Shown in pieces: positions 33,603-42,045 of a stretch of 56,603 nucleotides of DNA (position 1 is the first letter of the stretch; every line of letters begins with the position of its first letter). Below the pieces are notes generated by a model. That model did no database searches and was not told the origin of the DNA. It saw nothing but the letters and a program-made list of their open reading frames with translations. The DNA comes from JAMOQA01 sp964420365. GTDB taxonomy: Bacteria > Acidobacteriota > Polarisedimenticolia > J045. Position numbers and translations under genes: made by a program. The stretch spans positions 1-56,603 of the forward strand of contig CAYQTA010000016.1 in assembly GCA_964420365.1 (NCBI GenBank), in the 5' to 3' direction.

Positions 33603-36578
33603 ATGCGCCCGTCGTCGCTCCCCACGCTGTTCCTCGCCCTCGCCCTGCTCCCGGCCCTCCCCGCGGCCGCCGGCGTCGCCGTCGACGAGGCGACGCTCGG
33701 CGCCCTGGCGGCCCGGCCCCTGGGCCCGGCCCTGATGAGCGGCCGGGTGACCAGCATCGACGGTCGCCCGGGAACGCCGCCGGAGATCTGGGTCGGCACG
33801 GCGGGAGGCGGCGCCTGGAAGTCGACGGACGGCGGCATCACCTTCGAGCCGGTCTTCGACGACCGGGCATCCTCGATCGGGATCGTCCGCCTCGACCCGG
33901 ACGACCCGCGGGTCGCCTGGGTCGGTACGGGCGAGTCGTGGACCCGGAACTCCGTCGGCGTCGGGAACGGGATCTGGCGAACGACGGACGGGGGCACCAC
34001 GTGGGAACACCTCGGCCTCGAGCACTCGGAGAGGATCGCCGACATCGAGCTGCTGCCGGGAAACCCGCGGGTGGTCCTCGCCTGCGCCCTCGGCCCGCTG
34101 TGGAACTCCGGCGGGGAGCGGGGGGTCTACCGCAGCGAGGACGGGGGGAAGACCTGGGAACGGGTGCTGTTCGTCGACGACGACACCGGGTGCGCCGACC
34201 TGGCCGTCGACCCGGGAGAGCCCCGGACGGTCTACGCGGCGACCTGGACGTTCCGGCGCACCCCCTGGAGCTTCTCCTCCGGCGGCCCGGGCTCGGGCCT
34301 GTGGAAGAGCACGGACGGCGGGAAGACGTGGCGGCGCCTCGGGCCGGAGACCGGCCTGCCGGAAGGTCCCCTCGGCCGCATCGCCGTCGCGGTCGCCCCG
34401 TCCCGGCCGAACCGGGTCTACGCGACGGTGGAGGCCGCCGAGACCGGGCTGTGGGCCAGCGACGACTCCGGCCGGCACTGGGAGCGGGTCTCCACCGCGT
34501 TCCCGGTGCAGGCCCGGCCGTTCTACTTCAGCTTCCTCGCGGTCCATCCCCGGGACCACCGGCGCCTGGTCAAGGCCGGGTTCCTGCCGGCGACCAGCCG
34601 GGACGGGGGCCGGACATGGCAGGGTGCGCTGGCCGGGCTCGGACCGGGCGCGGGCGGGGGGATCCACCCGGATGTCCATGCCTGGTGGTTCGACCCGGAG
34701 CATCCCTCGTTCCAGGTGATCGGGACCGACGGCGGCGTCTACGTCTCCGAGGACGACGGGATCCACTGGCGCCACGTCCGGACGCTGCCGGTCAGCCAGT
34801 TCTACCGGGTCTCCGTGGACGACGACGTCCCCTACAACGTGTACGGCGGGCTCCAGGACAACGGCTCGTGGACGGGGCCTTCCCGGACGGGCCACGGGAT
34901 CGGGCCGCGGGACTGGCGCCTGGTGGGCTGGGGCGACGGGTTCTGCGTGCTGCGGGACCCCACCGAGCCTCGCTTCGTCTTCTCCGAGTACCAGGGGGGA
35001 CACCTCCAGCGACTCGACCTCGAGACCGGCGAGGTGAGGGACGTTCGTCCCCTGCCCGGTCCCGGCGACCCGGAGTTCCGGTTCAACTGGAACACCCCGC
35101 TCCACCCGTCCCGCGCGGAACCGGGAGTCCTCTACCTGGGAGCCCAGTTCCTGTTCCGCAGCGCCGACCACGGGGAGACCTGGCAGCGGATCTCTCCCGA
35201 CCTGACGACGAACGATCCCGGCAAGCAGCGCCAGGAGGAGTCCGGGGGCCTGACCGTCGACAACTCCACGGCCGAGAACCACTGCACGATCACGGCGATC
35301 GCCACGTCCCCGGTCGATCCGCGGGTGATCTGGGTCGGCACGGACGACGGCAACCTCCAGGTGACCCGCGACGGCGGGAAGACCTGGAAGAACATCGTGG
35401 GAAACGTCCCCGGGCTGCCCGACCACACCTGGGTCTCGTCGATCGAGGCGGACGCCCGGGAAGCGGGACGCGTCTTCGTCACCTTCGACGGCCACCGGTC
35501 CGGCGACATGGAGCCCCGTGTCTACCGGGGAGACGACCACGGGCAACGCTGGACGTCGCTCGCCACCGACGATCTCGAGGGCTACCTGCACGTGATCCGG
35601 CAGGACCCGGTGAACCCGGAACTCCTCTGGCTGGGTTCCGAGAGCGGCCTCTTCGTCACCCTGGACGGGGGCGTCCACTGGGCCCGCTTCTCCGGCGGGC
35701 TCCCGCGGGTCGCGGTGCGCGACATCGCGATCCAGCCCCGGGAGGCGGACGTGGTTCTCGCGACCCACGGCCGGGGCATCTGGATCATCGACGACGTCAC
35801 CCCGCTGCGCTCCCTCGACGAGGAGACGGTCGCCCGGGACGCGGTGGTCCTTCCCTCGCGGGACCAGGTGCAGCTCGTCACCCCCCCGGATGCCGGGTTT
35901 CCGGGGGACGCGGAGTTCCGGGGCACCGACGTCCCGGAAACGGCGTGGATCCACTACTGGCTGAAGAAACGCCACCTGGTCGGGCGATTCCGCGTCGAGG
36001 TGCTCGACGCCGACGGCGAAGTGGTCGCGACGCTCGCGGGAACCCGCCGCCGGGGGCTCAACCGCGTGGCCTGGCCGATGCGCCTGCCGCCACCGGAGGT
36101 CCCGCCCGGGAACGGGCTGCTGCCGACGGTGCTCGGGCCGCTGGTTCCCGAGGGGAGCTACACCGTGCGCGTTCGCCTGGGCGACCGGGTCGCCGCCGAG
36201 GGAACGATCCGCGTCGTCGCGGACCCGCGCCTCCGTCACTCCGCGGCCGACCGCCGGGCGCGCCACGAGGCGCTGATGAGGCTCTACCGCGACCTCGGGC
36301 GGCTGAAGGAGCTGGTCGCCCGGATCGACGCGGGGCTGTCCGGGGCACGGAAGCGGGCGCGGGAGGAGCTGCTCGCCCTCCGGGAGACCCTGGTGGCGCC
36401 GGAGGGCGGCGGCCTGCTCGCCGGCAAGGAACGGCTCCGGGAGCGGCTCGGCGACCTCTACGCGGCGATCCAGGGGTACCGCGGCCGGCCCTCCCCGGGC
36501 CAGCTCGCCCGCCTCTCGGCCCTCGAGCAGAACCTCGCGCGGGCGGAGGAGGAAGCGGCGAAGCTCCTGGGCCGGTAG
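33603..36578 (+). CDS. Secreted Asp-box (VPS10/sortilin-like) beta-propeller protein
   Basis: A 991-residue exported protein (signal MRPSSLPTLFLALALLPALPAAAG). About eleven Asp-boxes occur between residues 60 and 720, for example STDGGITFEP, TTDGGTTWEH, SEDGGKTWER, STDGGKTWRR, SEDDGIHWRH, TRDGGKTWKN and TLDGGVHWAR. They are separated by DPDDPRVAWVGTGES-like strands. This fits a ten-bladed sortilin-type propeller. The C-terminal 170 residues hold an FnIII-like strand set (FRVEVLDADGEVVATLAGTRRRGLNRVAWPMRLP) and then a helical bundle (RLYRDLGRLKELVARIDAGLSGARKRAREELLAL). It resembles proteins annotated as glycosyl hydrolases by BNR repeats, but no sialidase active site is visible. It lacks the C-terminal module of the propeller protein at 18350. 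Confidence 0.88.
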   Translation: MRPSSLPTLFLALALLPALPAAAGVAVDEATLGALAARPLGPALMSGRVTSIDGRPGTPPEIWVGTAGGGAWKSTDGGITFEPVFDDRASSIGIVRLDPDDPRVAWVGTGESWTRNSVGVGNGIWRTTDGGTTWEHLGLEHSERIADIELLPGNPRVVLACALGPLWNSGGERGVYRSEDGGKTWERVLFVDDDTGCADLAVDPGEPRTVYAATWTFRRTPWSFSSGGPGSGLWKSTDGGKTWRRLGPETGLPEGPLGRIAVAVAPSRPNRVYATVEAAETGLWASDDSGRHWERVSTAFPVQARPFYFSFLAVHPRDHRRLVKAGFLPATSRDGGRTWQGALAGLGPGAGGGIHPDVHAWWFDPEHPSFQVIGTDGGVYVSEDDGIHWRHVRTLPVSQFYRVSVDDDVPYNVYGGLQDNGSWTGPSRTGHGIGPRDWRLVGWGDGFCVLRDPTEPRFVFSEYQGGHLQRLDLETGEVRDVRPLPGPGDPEFRFNWNTPLHPSRAEPGVLYLGAQFLFRSADHGETWQRISPDLTTNDPGKQRQEESGGLTVDNSTAENHCTITAIATSPVDPRVIWVGTDDGNLQVTRDGGKTWKNIVGNVPGLPDHTWVSSIEADAREAGRVFVTFDGHRSGDMEPRVYRGDDHGQRWTSLATDDLEGYLHVIRQDPVNPELLWLGSESGLFVTLDGGVHWARFSGGLPRVAVRDIAIQPREADVVLATHGRGIWIIDDVTPLRSLDEETVARDAVVLPSRDQVQLVTPPDAGFPGDAEFRGTDVPETAWIHYWLKKRHLVGRFRVEVLDADGEVVATLAGTRRRGLNRVAWPMRLPPPEVPPGNGLLPTVLGPLVPEGSYTVRVRLGDRVAAEGTIRVVADPRLRHSAADRRARHEALMRLYRDLGRLKELVARIDAGLSGARKRAREELLALRETLVAPEGGGLLAGKERLRERLGDLYAAIQGYRGRPSPGQLARLSALEQNLARAEEEAAKLLGR

Positions 36579-36611
36579 CCCCCCGCGGGCGCCCCTCCCG
36601 TGGAAGAGCGG

Positions 36612-36772
36612 GATAACCCCCGTCTCTACAACAGGGGTGTTCGATAACCCCGGAATTCACAACACGCCGGCGGGATAACGCCGGAAAATACAACAAGACC
36701 TCCCTCGGAACCCCCGGAATGTTGTATTTCCCCCGGTTATCGAACACCCCTGTTGTACGAGGGCCCGTTATC
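36612..36772. repeat. 31-bp-period array of 22-bp GATAAC-N10-ACAACA units (array 2), three direct then two inverted
   Basis: In the 355-base gap between the propeller gene and the next plus-strand gene, direct units GATAAC-N10-ACAACA lie at 36612-36633, 36643-36664 and 36674-36695. Inverted units TGTTGT-N10-GTTATC lie at 36720-36741 and 36751-36772. Within each block the period is exactly 31 bp (22 bp unit plus 9 bp spacer). The first direct spacer GGGGTGTTC (36634-36642) is the exact reverse complement of the inverted spacer GAACACCCC (36742-36750), so 53 bp segments mirror each other. 36773-36933 shows nothing but a ribosome site. Confidence 0.92.
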
Positions 36773-36933
36773 CCCCTCGTTTCGCGGGAGCCCGTCCCTC
36801 CGGGGTGTCCGGGGGCGCCTCGTCGGCGGCCCGGGCGGCGCAACGCGCCGCGCCGAGGGCCCCGCGGTGACGGCCACGGCTGCGGTAAGCTGGGCGCACG
36901 GGACGGCGCGGGCCTTCCCGCGGAGGCGTGCCG

Positions 36934-38538
36934 ATGGCAGGCGTGCTGCTTCCCCTGGCCCTCGCGGCCTCGGTCCTCCTGCCCGCCGCGCCGCGGGCGG
37001 TCGCGGTCGGTGACCTCGAGGGGGACGGCTCCCCGGAGATCGTCGTGCTCCTCGCCTGGCCCCGCTGGGGCTCGGCGATGCGCGACGTCGCCACCGAGCC
37101 CGGGATGGCCGAGTTCGAGGTGGTGCCCGCCGTCGAGGAGCGCCGCGAGATCCGGGCGTTCCGCCGGGAAGGGAACCGGCTCGTGCCGGCGGCCCGGCCC
37201 CTCCGGGTCGGGCCCGAGGTCCTCGCCCTCGGGGCCGGGGGGCCCGCGGAGCCGGTGCTCGCCCTGGTCGACGAGGGGGTCGCGCGGCTCGCCCTGGTGC
37301 CCCCGGCCGGGGAGGGCGGGGAGGCCGCCCTGCGCCTCGCGCCGGTGGCGAAAGTGCCGCACCTCCTCGCCGGGACCGGCAGCGTCCACTCCCTGTTCCC
37401 GCTGGTCCGCGAGATGGACGGTCACCCCCCGGCGGAGGCGATCGTCCCGGCGGCCGACGGCTTCGTCCTGGTCCACCCCGACGGGAGCCGCGCGCGGATG
37501 CCGGCCCCGGTCGTCCGCACCGACGGCGATACCGGTCGCCTTGCGGTCCCCTTCCCGGTCCCCCTCGGGGACGAGGCGACCGGCAACCTGGTCGCCTGGC
37601 TCCCCGGGATCGTGACGCGGTGGGAGCGGGCCCCCGTCCTCGGGCGGGTCGCCCTCCTTCGCCTCCCGGCCGCCCTCGACCGGGAGGAAGCACGCACCTG
37701 GGACCTCGATCCCCTCCTCGTCCCGCTCCTGTTCGGGGAAGGACGAGAGGGCCACGAGGACTCCGGCCTCGTGCTGGCGGGCGTCGCGGACTGGGACCGG
37801 GACGGAACGCTCGAGGTGGCGATCGCTCACCGCAGGATGCTGGTGTCGTCCGCCCGGGAAGCCCTCCGGATGCTGCGCGGCGGTCCCGTGCGCTTCACCT
37901 TCCACCGGCTCCCGGCCGGCGGGCCCGTCGAGACCGTGCCCGAGTGGACCCTCGAGACGACCGGCCTCGACTACCCGTTCCTCGAGGCGGGACCGCAGTC
38001 CCCGTTCGCGGACCTCGACGGCGACGGCGTCCCCGAGCTGGTCACGATCGACCTCGGCATCGGGTGGTTCGGCGTCGGCCGCGCCCTGGTCACCGGCAAG
38101 GGGAAGGCCTTCGTCCGGCCGCATGTCTTCCGCTTCGCCGGTGACGGCTTCCGGGAGGTTGCCTCGGCCGTGCCCCAGCTCGTCGGGAAGATGGACATCC
38201 GGGCGGGAGAGCTGCGCCGCTTCGCCCGCTGGCCCGGCGACCTAGACGGGGACGGCATCCGGGAGCTCATCGAGGTCGTCGACGACGAGCTGCGGATCCG
38301 CTACGGCCGTCCCGGTCCCCGCTGGCCGGAGCGACCCGACGAGCGGGTCCGCCTCGCGGGACCGCTCCGCCGGTGGCTCGGGCTCCGGCTCGTCGAGCTG
38401 GACGGCGCGCCTCCCCGCGAGCTGCTCCTGCTCGAGGACGTCCCCGGTGCGACCGGGAAGAAGGACGACGAGGAGCTCGCGGAGCCGGTGCTTCTCGAGA
38501 TCGTGACGCCGGCGGGCCGGCGGGAGGAGGCGCGATGA
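36934..38538 (+). CDS. FG-GAP/VCBS-type repeat protein, probably exported
   Basis: A 534-residue protein. The N-terminus MAGVLLPLALAASVLLPAAPRAVAVGDL could be a signal peptide. Calcium-type loops D-x-D/E-x-D-G-x-x-E recur (DLEGDGSPEIV, DWDRDGTLEVA, DLDGDGVPELV, DLDGDGIRELIEV), typical of FG-GAP/VCBS propeller blades. ATG 36934 is preferred since GGAGG lies 7 bases upstream; a GTG at 36928 is too close to that site. The stop overlaps the ATG of the next gene (ATGA), which encodes a protein of the same style, so the two are likely partners. Function unknown; no enzymatic motif seen. Confidence 0.8.
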   Translation: MAGVLLPLALAASVLLPAAPRAVAVGDLEGDGSPEIVVLLAWPRWGSAMRDVATEPGMAEFEVVPAVEERREIRAFRREGNRLVPAARPLRVGPEVLALGAGGPAEPVLALVDEGVARLALVPPAGEGGEAALRLAPVAKVPHLLAGTGSVHSLFPLVREMDGHPPAEAIVPAADGFVLVHPDGSRARMPAPVVRTDGDTGRLAVPFPVPLGDEATGNLVAWLPGIVTRWERAPVLGRVALLRLPAALDREEARTWDLDPLLVPLLFGEGREGHEDSGLVLAGVADWDRDGTLEVAIAHRRMLVSSAREALRMLRGGPVRFTFHRLPAGGPVETVPEWTLETTGLDYPFLEAGPQSPFADLDGDGVPELVTIDLGIGWFGVGRALVTGKGKAFVRPHVFRFAGDGFREVASAVPQLVGKMDIRAGELRRFARWPGDLDGDGIRELIEVVDDELRIRYGRPGPRWPERPDERVRLAGPLRRWLGLRLVELDGAPPRELLLLEDVPGATGKKDDEELAEPVLLEIVTPAGRREEAR

Positions 38539-39959
38539 TGCGGCCCGGGTGGATGCCCGCGCTCGCGGTTCTCGCGGCCCTCGTGTTCCCGCTCGCCCGG
38601 GCCACGGCCCCCGGCGGTGCCCCGCTGACCGCGAGGATCCCCGGCCGGGCCGTCCCGGTCGAGGCCCGGTGGGCCGCGGCTCCCTTCGCCCTCCTCCAGG
38701 CCGACGGCGACCGGCCGCTCGCGCCGTCCCCACTGTTCCGCGTCCGGGTCGCGGGGAGCCGGCTCGAGGTGACGCCCGCGGGACACGTCCCGCCCCGGGC
38801 GCTCCTCGTCGAGCTGGTCCGCCCGCGGGGCGACGGGGCGCGTCCCGTGCTCCTCGTCTCCGAGCGCGGCCGGCTCGGGCTCCTCGCCGAGCGGGACGAC
38901 GGAACGTGGCACCCGGAGGACCTCGCCCCGGTCGTCGAGGACCGCCGGATCGCGCCCCGCGGAGTGCTCCACGCCGACCTGGACGGGGACGGGACCGGCG
39001 ACCTCGTCGCGACGAGCTGGGCCGGGGCCCTGGTCCTGCGGGGCCTCGGCGGACCGCGCTGGTCCCCCCTCGGCTGGCTCCCGCTGCCGCGGCTCGGGGC
39101 CCTCTCCCCGGCGGGCGTCTTCGTCCGGTCGTGGCCGTGCCTCGCCCCGCCGAGGAAGGGGCCCGCGCGGCGCCTGTGGGCCCTCGAGCGGGAGACCGCG
39201 CGCGTGCTCTCCTTCCGGGGAACGCCCGTCGACGCGGTCCGGCCGGAGCCGCCGGTCACCCGCCCCCCCCTGGTGGCGCGGGTCCGCCTGCCCCGCGAGC
39301 CGGGCGGCGGCGGAAACACGATCCTCCTGCCGGGAGATCCCGACCGGGCGATCCGCCTCGACTACGAGGTCGGGTGGAAGGGGCCCCGGGGCCGGCCGCT
39401 CCTGCTCGTCTTCCCGCTGGTCCCCGGGGACGAGGGACCGCCCGCCGAACCGGAGAGGGCCCTCGAGGTCCCGCTCGATCCCGGCAAGCAGCCGCCGCTG
39501 CTGACCACGAGGGACGTCGACGGCGACGGGACGGTGGACATCCTGGTCGCGGGGGTCGCCCCGGGGGGACGCAAGGTGTCGGTCGTCGTCCTCCGGGGCA
39601 CCGGGACGGGACGGTTCGCGGAAGAACCCCTGGTCTTCCGGGGGCGCGCCGGAAAGGACGCGGCGCTCCAGGTCGTCCGGGACGTCGACGGCGACGGGCG
39701 GCGCGACCTGCTCGCCACCGCGAGGGGCACGGTGCTCCTGTGGCGGGGGCGGCCAACCCGGCCGGGGAAGCTCCCCTGGAGCGGCGCCCCGGACGTCCGC
39801 TGGAAGGCCCCCGGCCGGAGGGCGAGCCCGGCGGGCCCGGCCCGGGTCCTTTCCGCGAGCGACGGGCGCTGGCTGCTCTTTCGGCACTTCGTCCCGGACG
39901 GCAACGAGACCCGCCTGCTGGCCTTTCCCCTTCCCTGTCAGGAAGTTCCGGCCGAATAA
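38535..39959 (+). CDS. Second FG-GAP-type repeat protein, secreted
   Basis: A 474-residue protein with signal-like N-terminus (MMRPGWMPALAVLAALVFPLARATA). D-x-D-x-D-G loops appear at LHADLDGDGTGDLV, TTRDVDGDGTVDIL and VVRDVDGDGRRDLL, each followed by a hydrophobic strand, as in FG-GAP blades. It is rich in Pro and Arg between blades. It starts at the ATGA overlap with the preceding FG-GAP gene, so the two are translationally coupled and may form a complex or be duplicate receptors for extracellular ligands. It ends 72 bases before the H-NOX gene; no terminator was seen in between. Confidence 0.8.
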   Translation: MMRPGWMPALAVLAALVFPLARATAPGGAPLTARIPGRAVPVEARWAAAPFALLQADGDRPLAPSPLFRVRVAGSRLEVTPAGHVPPRALLVELVRPRGDGARPVLLVSERGRLGLLAERDDGTWHPEDLAPVVEDRRIAPRGVLHADLDGDGTGDLVATSWAGALVLRGLGGPRWSPLGWLPLPRLGALSPAGVFVRSWPCLAPPRKGPARRLWALERETARVLSFRGTPVDAVRPEPPVTRPPLVARVRLPREPGGGGNTILLPGDPDRAIRLDYEVGWKGPRGRPLLLVFPLVPGDEGPPAEPERALEVPLDPGKQPPLLTTRDVDGDGTVDILVAGVAPGGRKVSVVVLRGTGTGRFAEEPLVFRGRAGKDAALQVVRDVDGDGRRDLLATARGTVLLWRGRPTRPGKLPWSGAPDVRWKAPGRRASPAGPARVLSASDGRWLLFRHFVPDGNETRLLAFPLPCQEVPAE

Positions 39960-40031
39960 CCCGTCAAGCAGTCCCCCTCCCGGGTCGATGAGTCTCTCCG
40001 GGGGAACGGAGTGGCCGCGGGAGGACCGACG

Positions 40032-40667
40032 ATGGTCGGACTGGTCCCAAAGGTGCTTCTCGACATGGTGGCCACGAAGGCGGGGCCGGATGCCGTGACG
40101 CGGATCCTCCGCGATGCCGGCGTCCCGGCCGATCGACGGTACCGGATCCACCAGGTCTACCCGGACGAGGAGTGGAACCGCCTCTTCGACGCCACCTGCC
40201 GGGCGCTCGGGCTCGCACCGCGGGCAGCGATGGAGGTGTTCGGCGACTGGTTCCTCGAGGACGCCCGGCGCCGCTTTCCCGAGTGGTTCCGGATGAACCG
40301 CAGCGCGCGGGAGTTCTTTCTCCGCCAGCCGGCCATCCACAACAGCTTCTACACGGGGATCGCGAGCCCGTCCGAACGACGTGCCCTCCAGGACAAGTTC
40401 GAGCTCCGCGAGGAGGAGGACGAGATCGTGATCGTCTACCGGTCTCCCAACCGGCTCTGCCACCTCTACGAGCACATGGCGCAACGCGTCTTCCAGCTCT
40501 ACGGCGAAGAGGGGGAGATTCGCCACGAGCGCTGCATGCATCGTGGAGACCCGGAGTGCACGTTCCGGGTCTCCTTCCGGAGGAAGGTCCCGACCCATGA
40601 CGATGCGGCTCGAACAGGCGCCGGAGACCGCGCAACGGCTCCGGCGGGACATCGAGGAGATCGCTGA
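40032..40667 (+). CDS. H-NOX heme nitric oxide/oxygen sensor protein
   Basis: A 211-residue cytosolic heme sensor. It follows the H-NOX fold from the first residue (MVGLVPKVLLDMV…VYPDEEWNRLFDATCRALGL). Proximal heme ligand His103 (QPAIHNSFY) is at the canonical position. The propionate-binding motif YxSxR appears as Tyr136, Ser138, Arg141 (YRSPNR), one residue longer than usual. A structural zinc site is intact: Cys143, His165, Cys168 and Cys176, with exactly the spacing (22, 3, 8) of Shewanella H-NOX. It is expected to bind NO and control the kinases downstream. The last 27 residues extend past the domain and overlap the next gene by 71 bases. A GGGAGGA site precedes the ATG. Confidence 0.92.
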   Translation: MVGLVPKVLLDMVATKAGPDAVTRILRDAGVPADRRYRIHQVYPDEEWNRLFDATCRALGLAPRAAMEVFGDWFLEDARRRFPEWFRMNRSAREFFLRQPAIHNSFYTGIASPSERRALQDKFELREEEDEIVIVYRSPNRLCHLYEHMAQRVFQLYGEEGEIRHERCMHRGDPECTFRVSFRRKVPTHDDAARTGAGDRATAPAGHRGDR

Positions 40668-42045
40668 CCGTCTCTGCTACACGGTCGACGGACGGTTCGA
40701 CCAGCCGGTCAGCATCGACACCGACGACGAGAGCGTCCAGAAGCTCCTCGTCCTGGTCAACACGCTGCTCGACGCGTCGCGGCGGGCCGTCGCCCAGCTC
40801 GACGTTCGCAACCGACAGCTCGAGGAGCAGGCGCGCGCCCTCGAGCGCAGCCGCAAGACCCTGCACCAGATCCTCACCCATGCGCCGATCGGCGTCGCCC
40901 TGATCGACCTCGAGCAGCGGTTCCGCTGGGTCAACGAGAACGCCTGCCGGATGGCCGGCGTCGAGCACCCCGAGGAAATCGTCGGCCGGTACTGCCACGA
41001 GCTGGTCTGCGGCCATGCCCGCGACGACTGCCCGTTCCTCGCCACGGAGGCGCGCCGGGAGGTGCGGATCGAGAACGCGGAGGAGCGCCTCCGGCGCGCG
41101 GACGGCGCCGAGACCCCGATCCTCAAGAGCGCGATGCCGATCGTCATCGACGGCGAGGAGCTGATCCTCGAGACGTTCATCGACATCACCCAGCGCAAGC
41201 AGCTCGAGATGGAGCTGGCGCAGGCCCACAAGCTCGAATCGATCGGCCAGCTCGCCGCCGGGATCGCCCACGAGATCAACACGCCGACCCAGTTCATCGG
41301 GGACAACCTCCGCTTCCTCGAGGCCGAGCTCCCCGCCCTGATGGAAGCCGTGTCGCGCCTGCGGGAGGCGATCGACAGGGGGGACGTCCGGATCGACGAT
41401 GATCTCCGCCGGGCCTTCCTGGAGCTCGACATCGAGTTCCTCGCCGACGAGGTTCCTGGCGCGATCAGCCAGGCCCTCGACGGGGTCGAGCGGGTGACGC
41501 GCATCGTCCGGGCGATGAAGGAGTTCTCCCATCCTTCCCGGGGGATGGCCCCGGTCGACCTCAACCACGCCATCGAGAGCACCGTGACGGTCGCCCGCAA
41601 CGAGTGGAAGTACGTGGCCGACCTGGAGCTCGACCTGGACCCGGACCTGCCCGCCGTGCAGTGCATCGGGGGAGACATCAACCAGGTGATCCTCAACATG
41701 GTCGTCAACGCCGCCCACGCGATCGGGGACGTCGTCGGCGACAGCGGCGAGAAGGGCAGGATCCGGATCGCGACGCGCCGGGACGGCGACCACGTCGAGA
41801 TCCGGATCAGCGACACCGGCTGCGGCATTCCCGAGGAAATCCGCGACCGGATCTTCGATCCCTTCTTCACCACGAAGGAGGTCGGGCGCGGCACCGGCCA
41901 GGGCCTGGCGATCGCCCACAACGTCGTCGTGAAGAAGCATGGCGGCACGATCGACTGCCAGTCGACGGTGGGCAGGGGCACGACCTTCATCATCCGCCTG
42001 CCCCTCGGGCACGGGGGAAACGGGGAGGAGGCGGGAGAACCATGA
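40597..42045 (+). CDS. PAS-containing sensor histidine kinase, H-NOX partner
   Basis: A 482-residue soluble kinase. Residues 1-85 are a helical N-terminus. A PAS domain follows (QILTHAPIGVALIDLEQRFRWVNENACRMAGV, about 88-210) carrying a cysteine cluster CHELVCGHARDDCPF. The dimerisation domain has phosphoacceptor His225 in QLAAGIAHEINTPTQFIGDNLRFLE. The ATPase has LNMVVNAAHAIGD, ISDTGCGIPEEIRDRIFDPFFTTKEVGRGTGQGLAIAHNVV. No membrane segment. By analogy with HnoK it should be inhibited by NO-bound H-NOX. ATG 40597 follows GGAGGAAGG inside the H-NOX gene. Its stop overlaps the next gene's ATG. Confidence 0.9.
   Translation: MTMRLEQAPETAQRLRRDIEEIADRLCYTVDGRFDQPVSIDTDDESVQKLLVLVNTLLDASRRAVAQLDVRNRQLEEQARALERSRKTLHQILTHAPIGVALIDLEQRFRWVNENACRMAGVEHPEEIVGRYCHELVCGHARDDCPFLATEARREVRIENAEERLRRADGAETPILKSAMPIVIDGEELILETFIDITQRKQLEMELAQAHKLESIGQLAAGIAHEINTPTQFIGDNLRFLEAELPALMEAVSRLREAIDRGDVRIDDDLRRAFLELDIEFLADEVPGAISQALDGVERVTRIVRAMKEFSHPSRGMAPVDLNHAIESTVTVARNEWKYVADLELDLDPDLPAVQCIGGDINQVILNMVVNAAHAIGDVVGDSGEKGRIRIATRRDGDHVEIRISDTGCGIPEEIRDRIFDPFFTTKEVGRGTGQGLAIAHNVVVKKHGGTIDCQSTVGRGTTFIIRLPLGHGGNGEEAGEP

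Noticed and set aside
33603..36578. Sialidase
   Set aside because: Asp-boxes alone do not define sialidases; no arginine triad or Tyr/Glu active-site pair was recognised.
36612..36772. CRISPR array
   Set aside because: The repeats are 22 bp with only 9 bp spacers, orientation flips inside the array, the repeat cores vary, and no cas gene is present.
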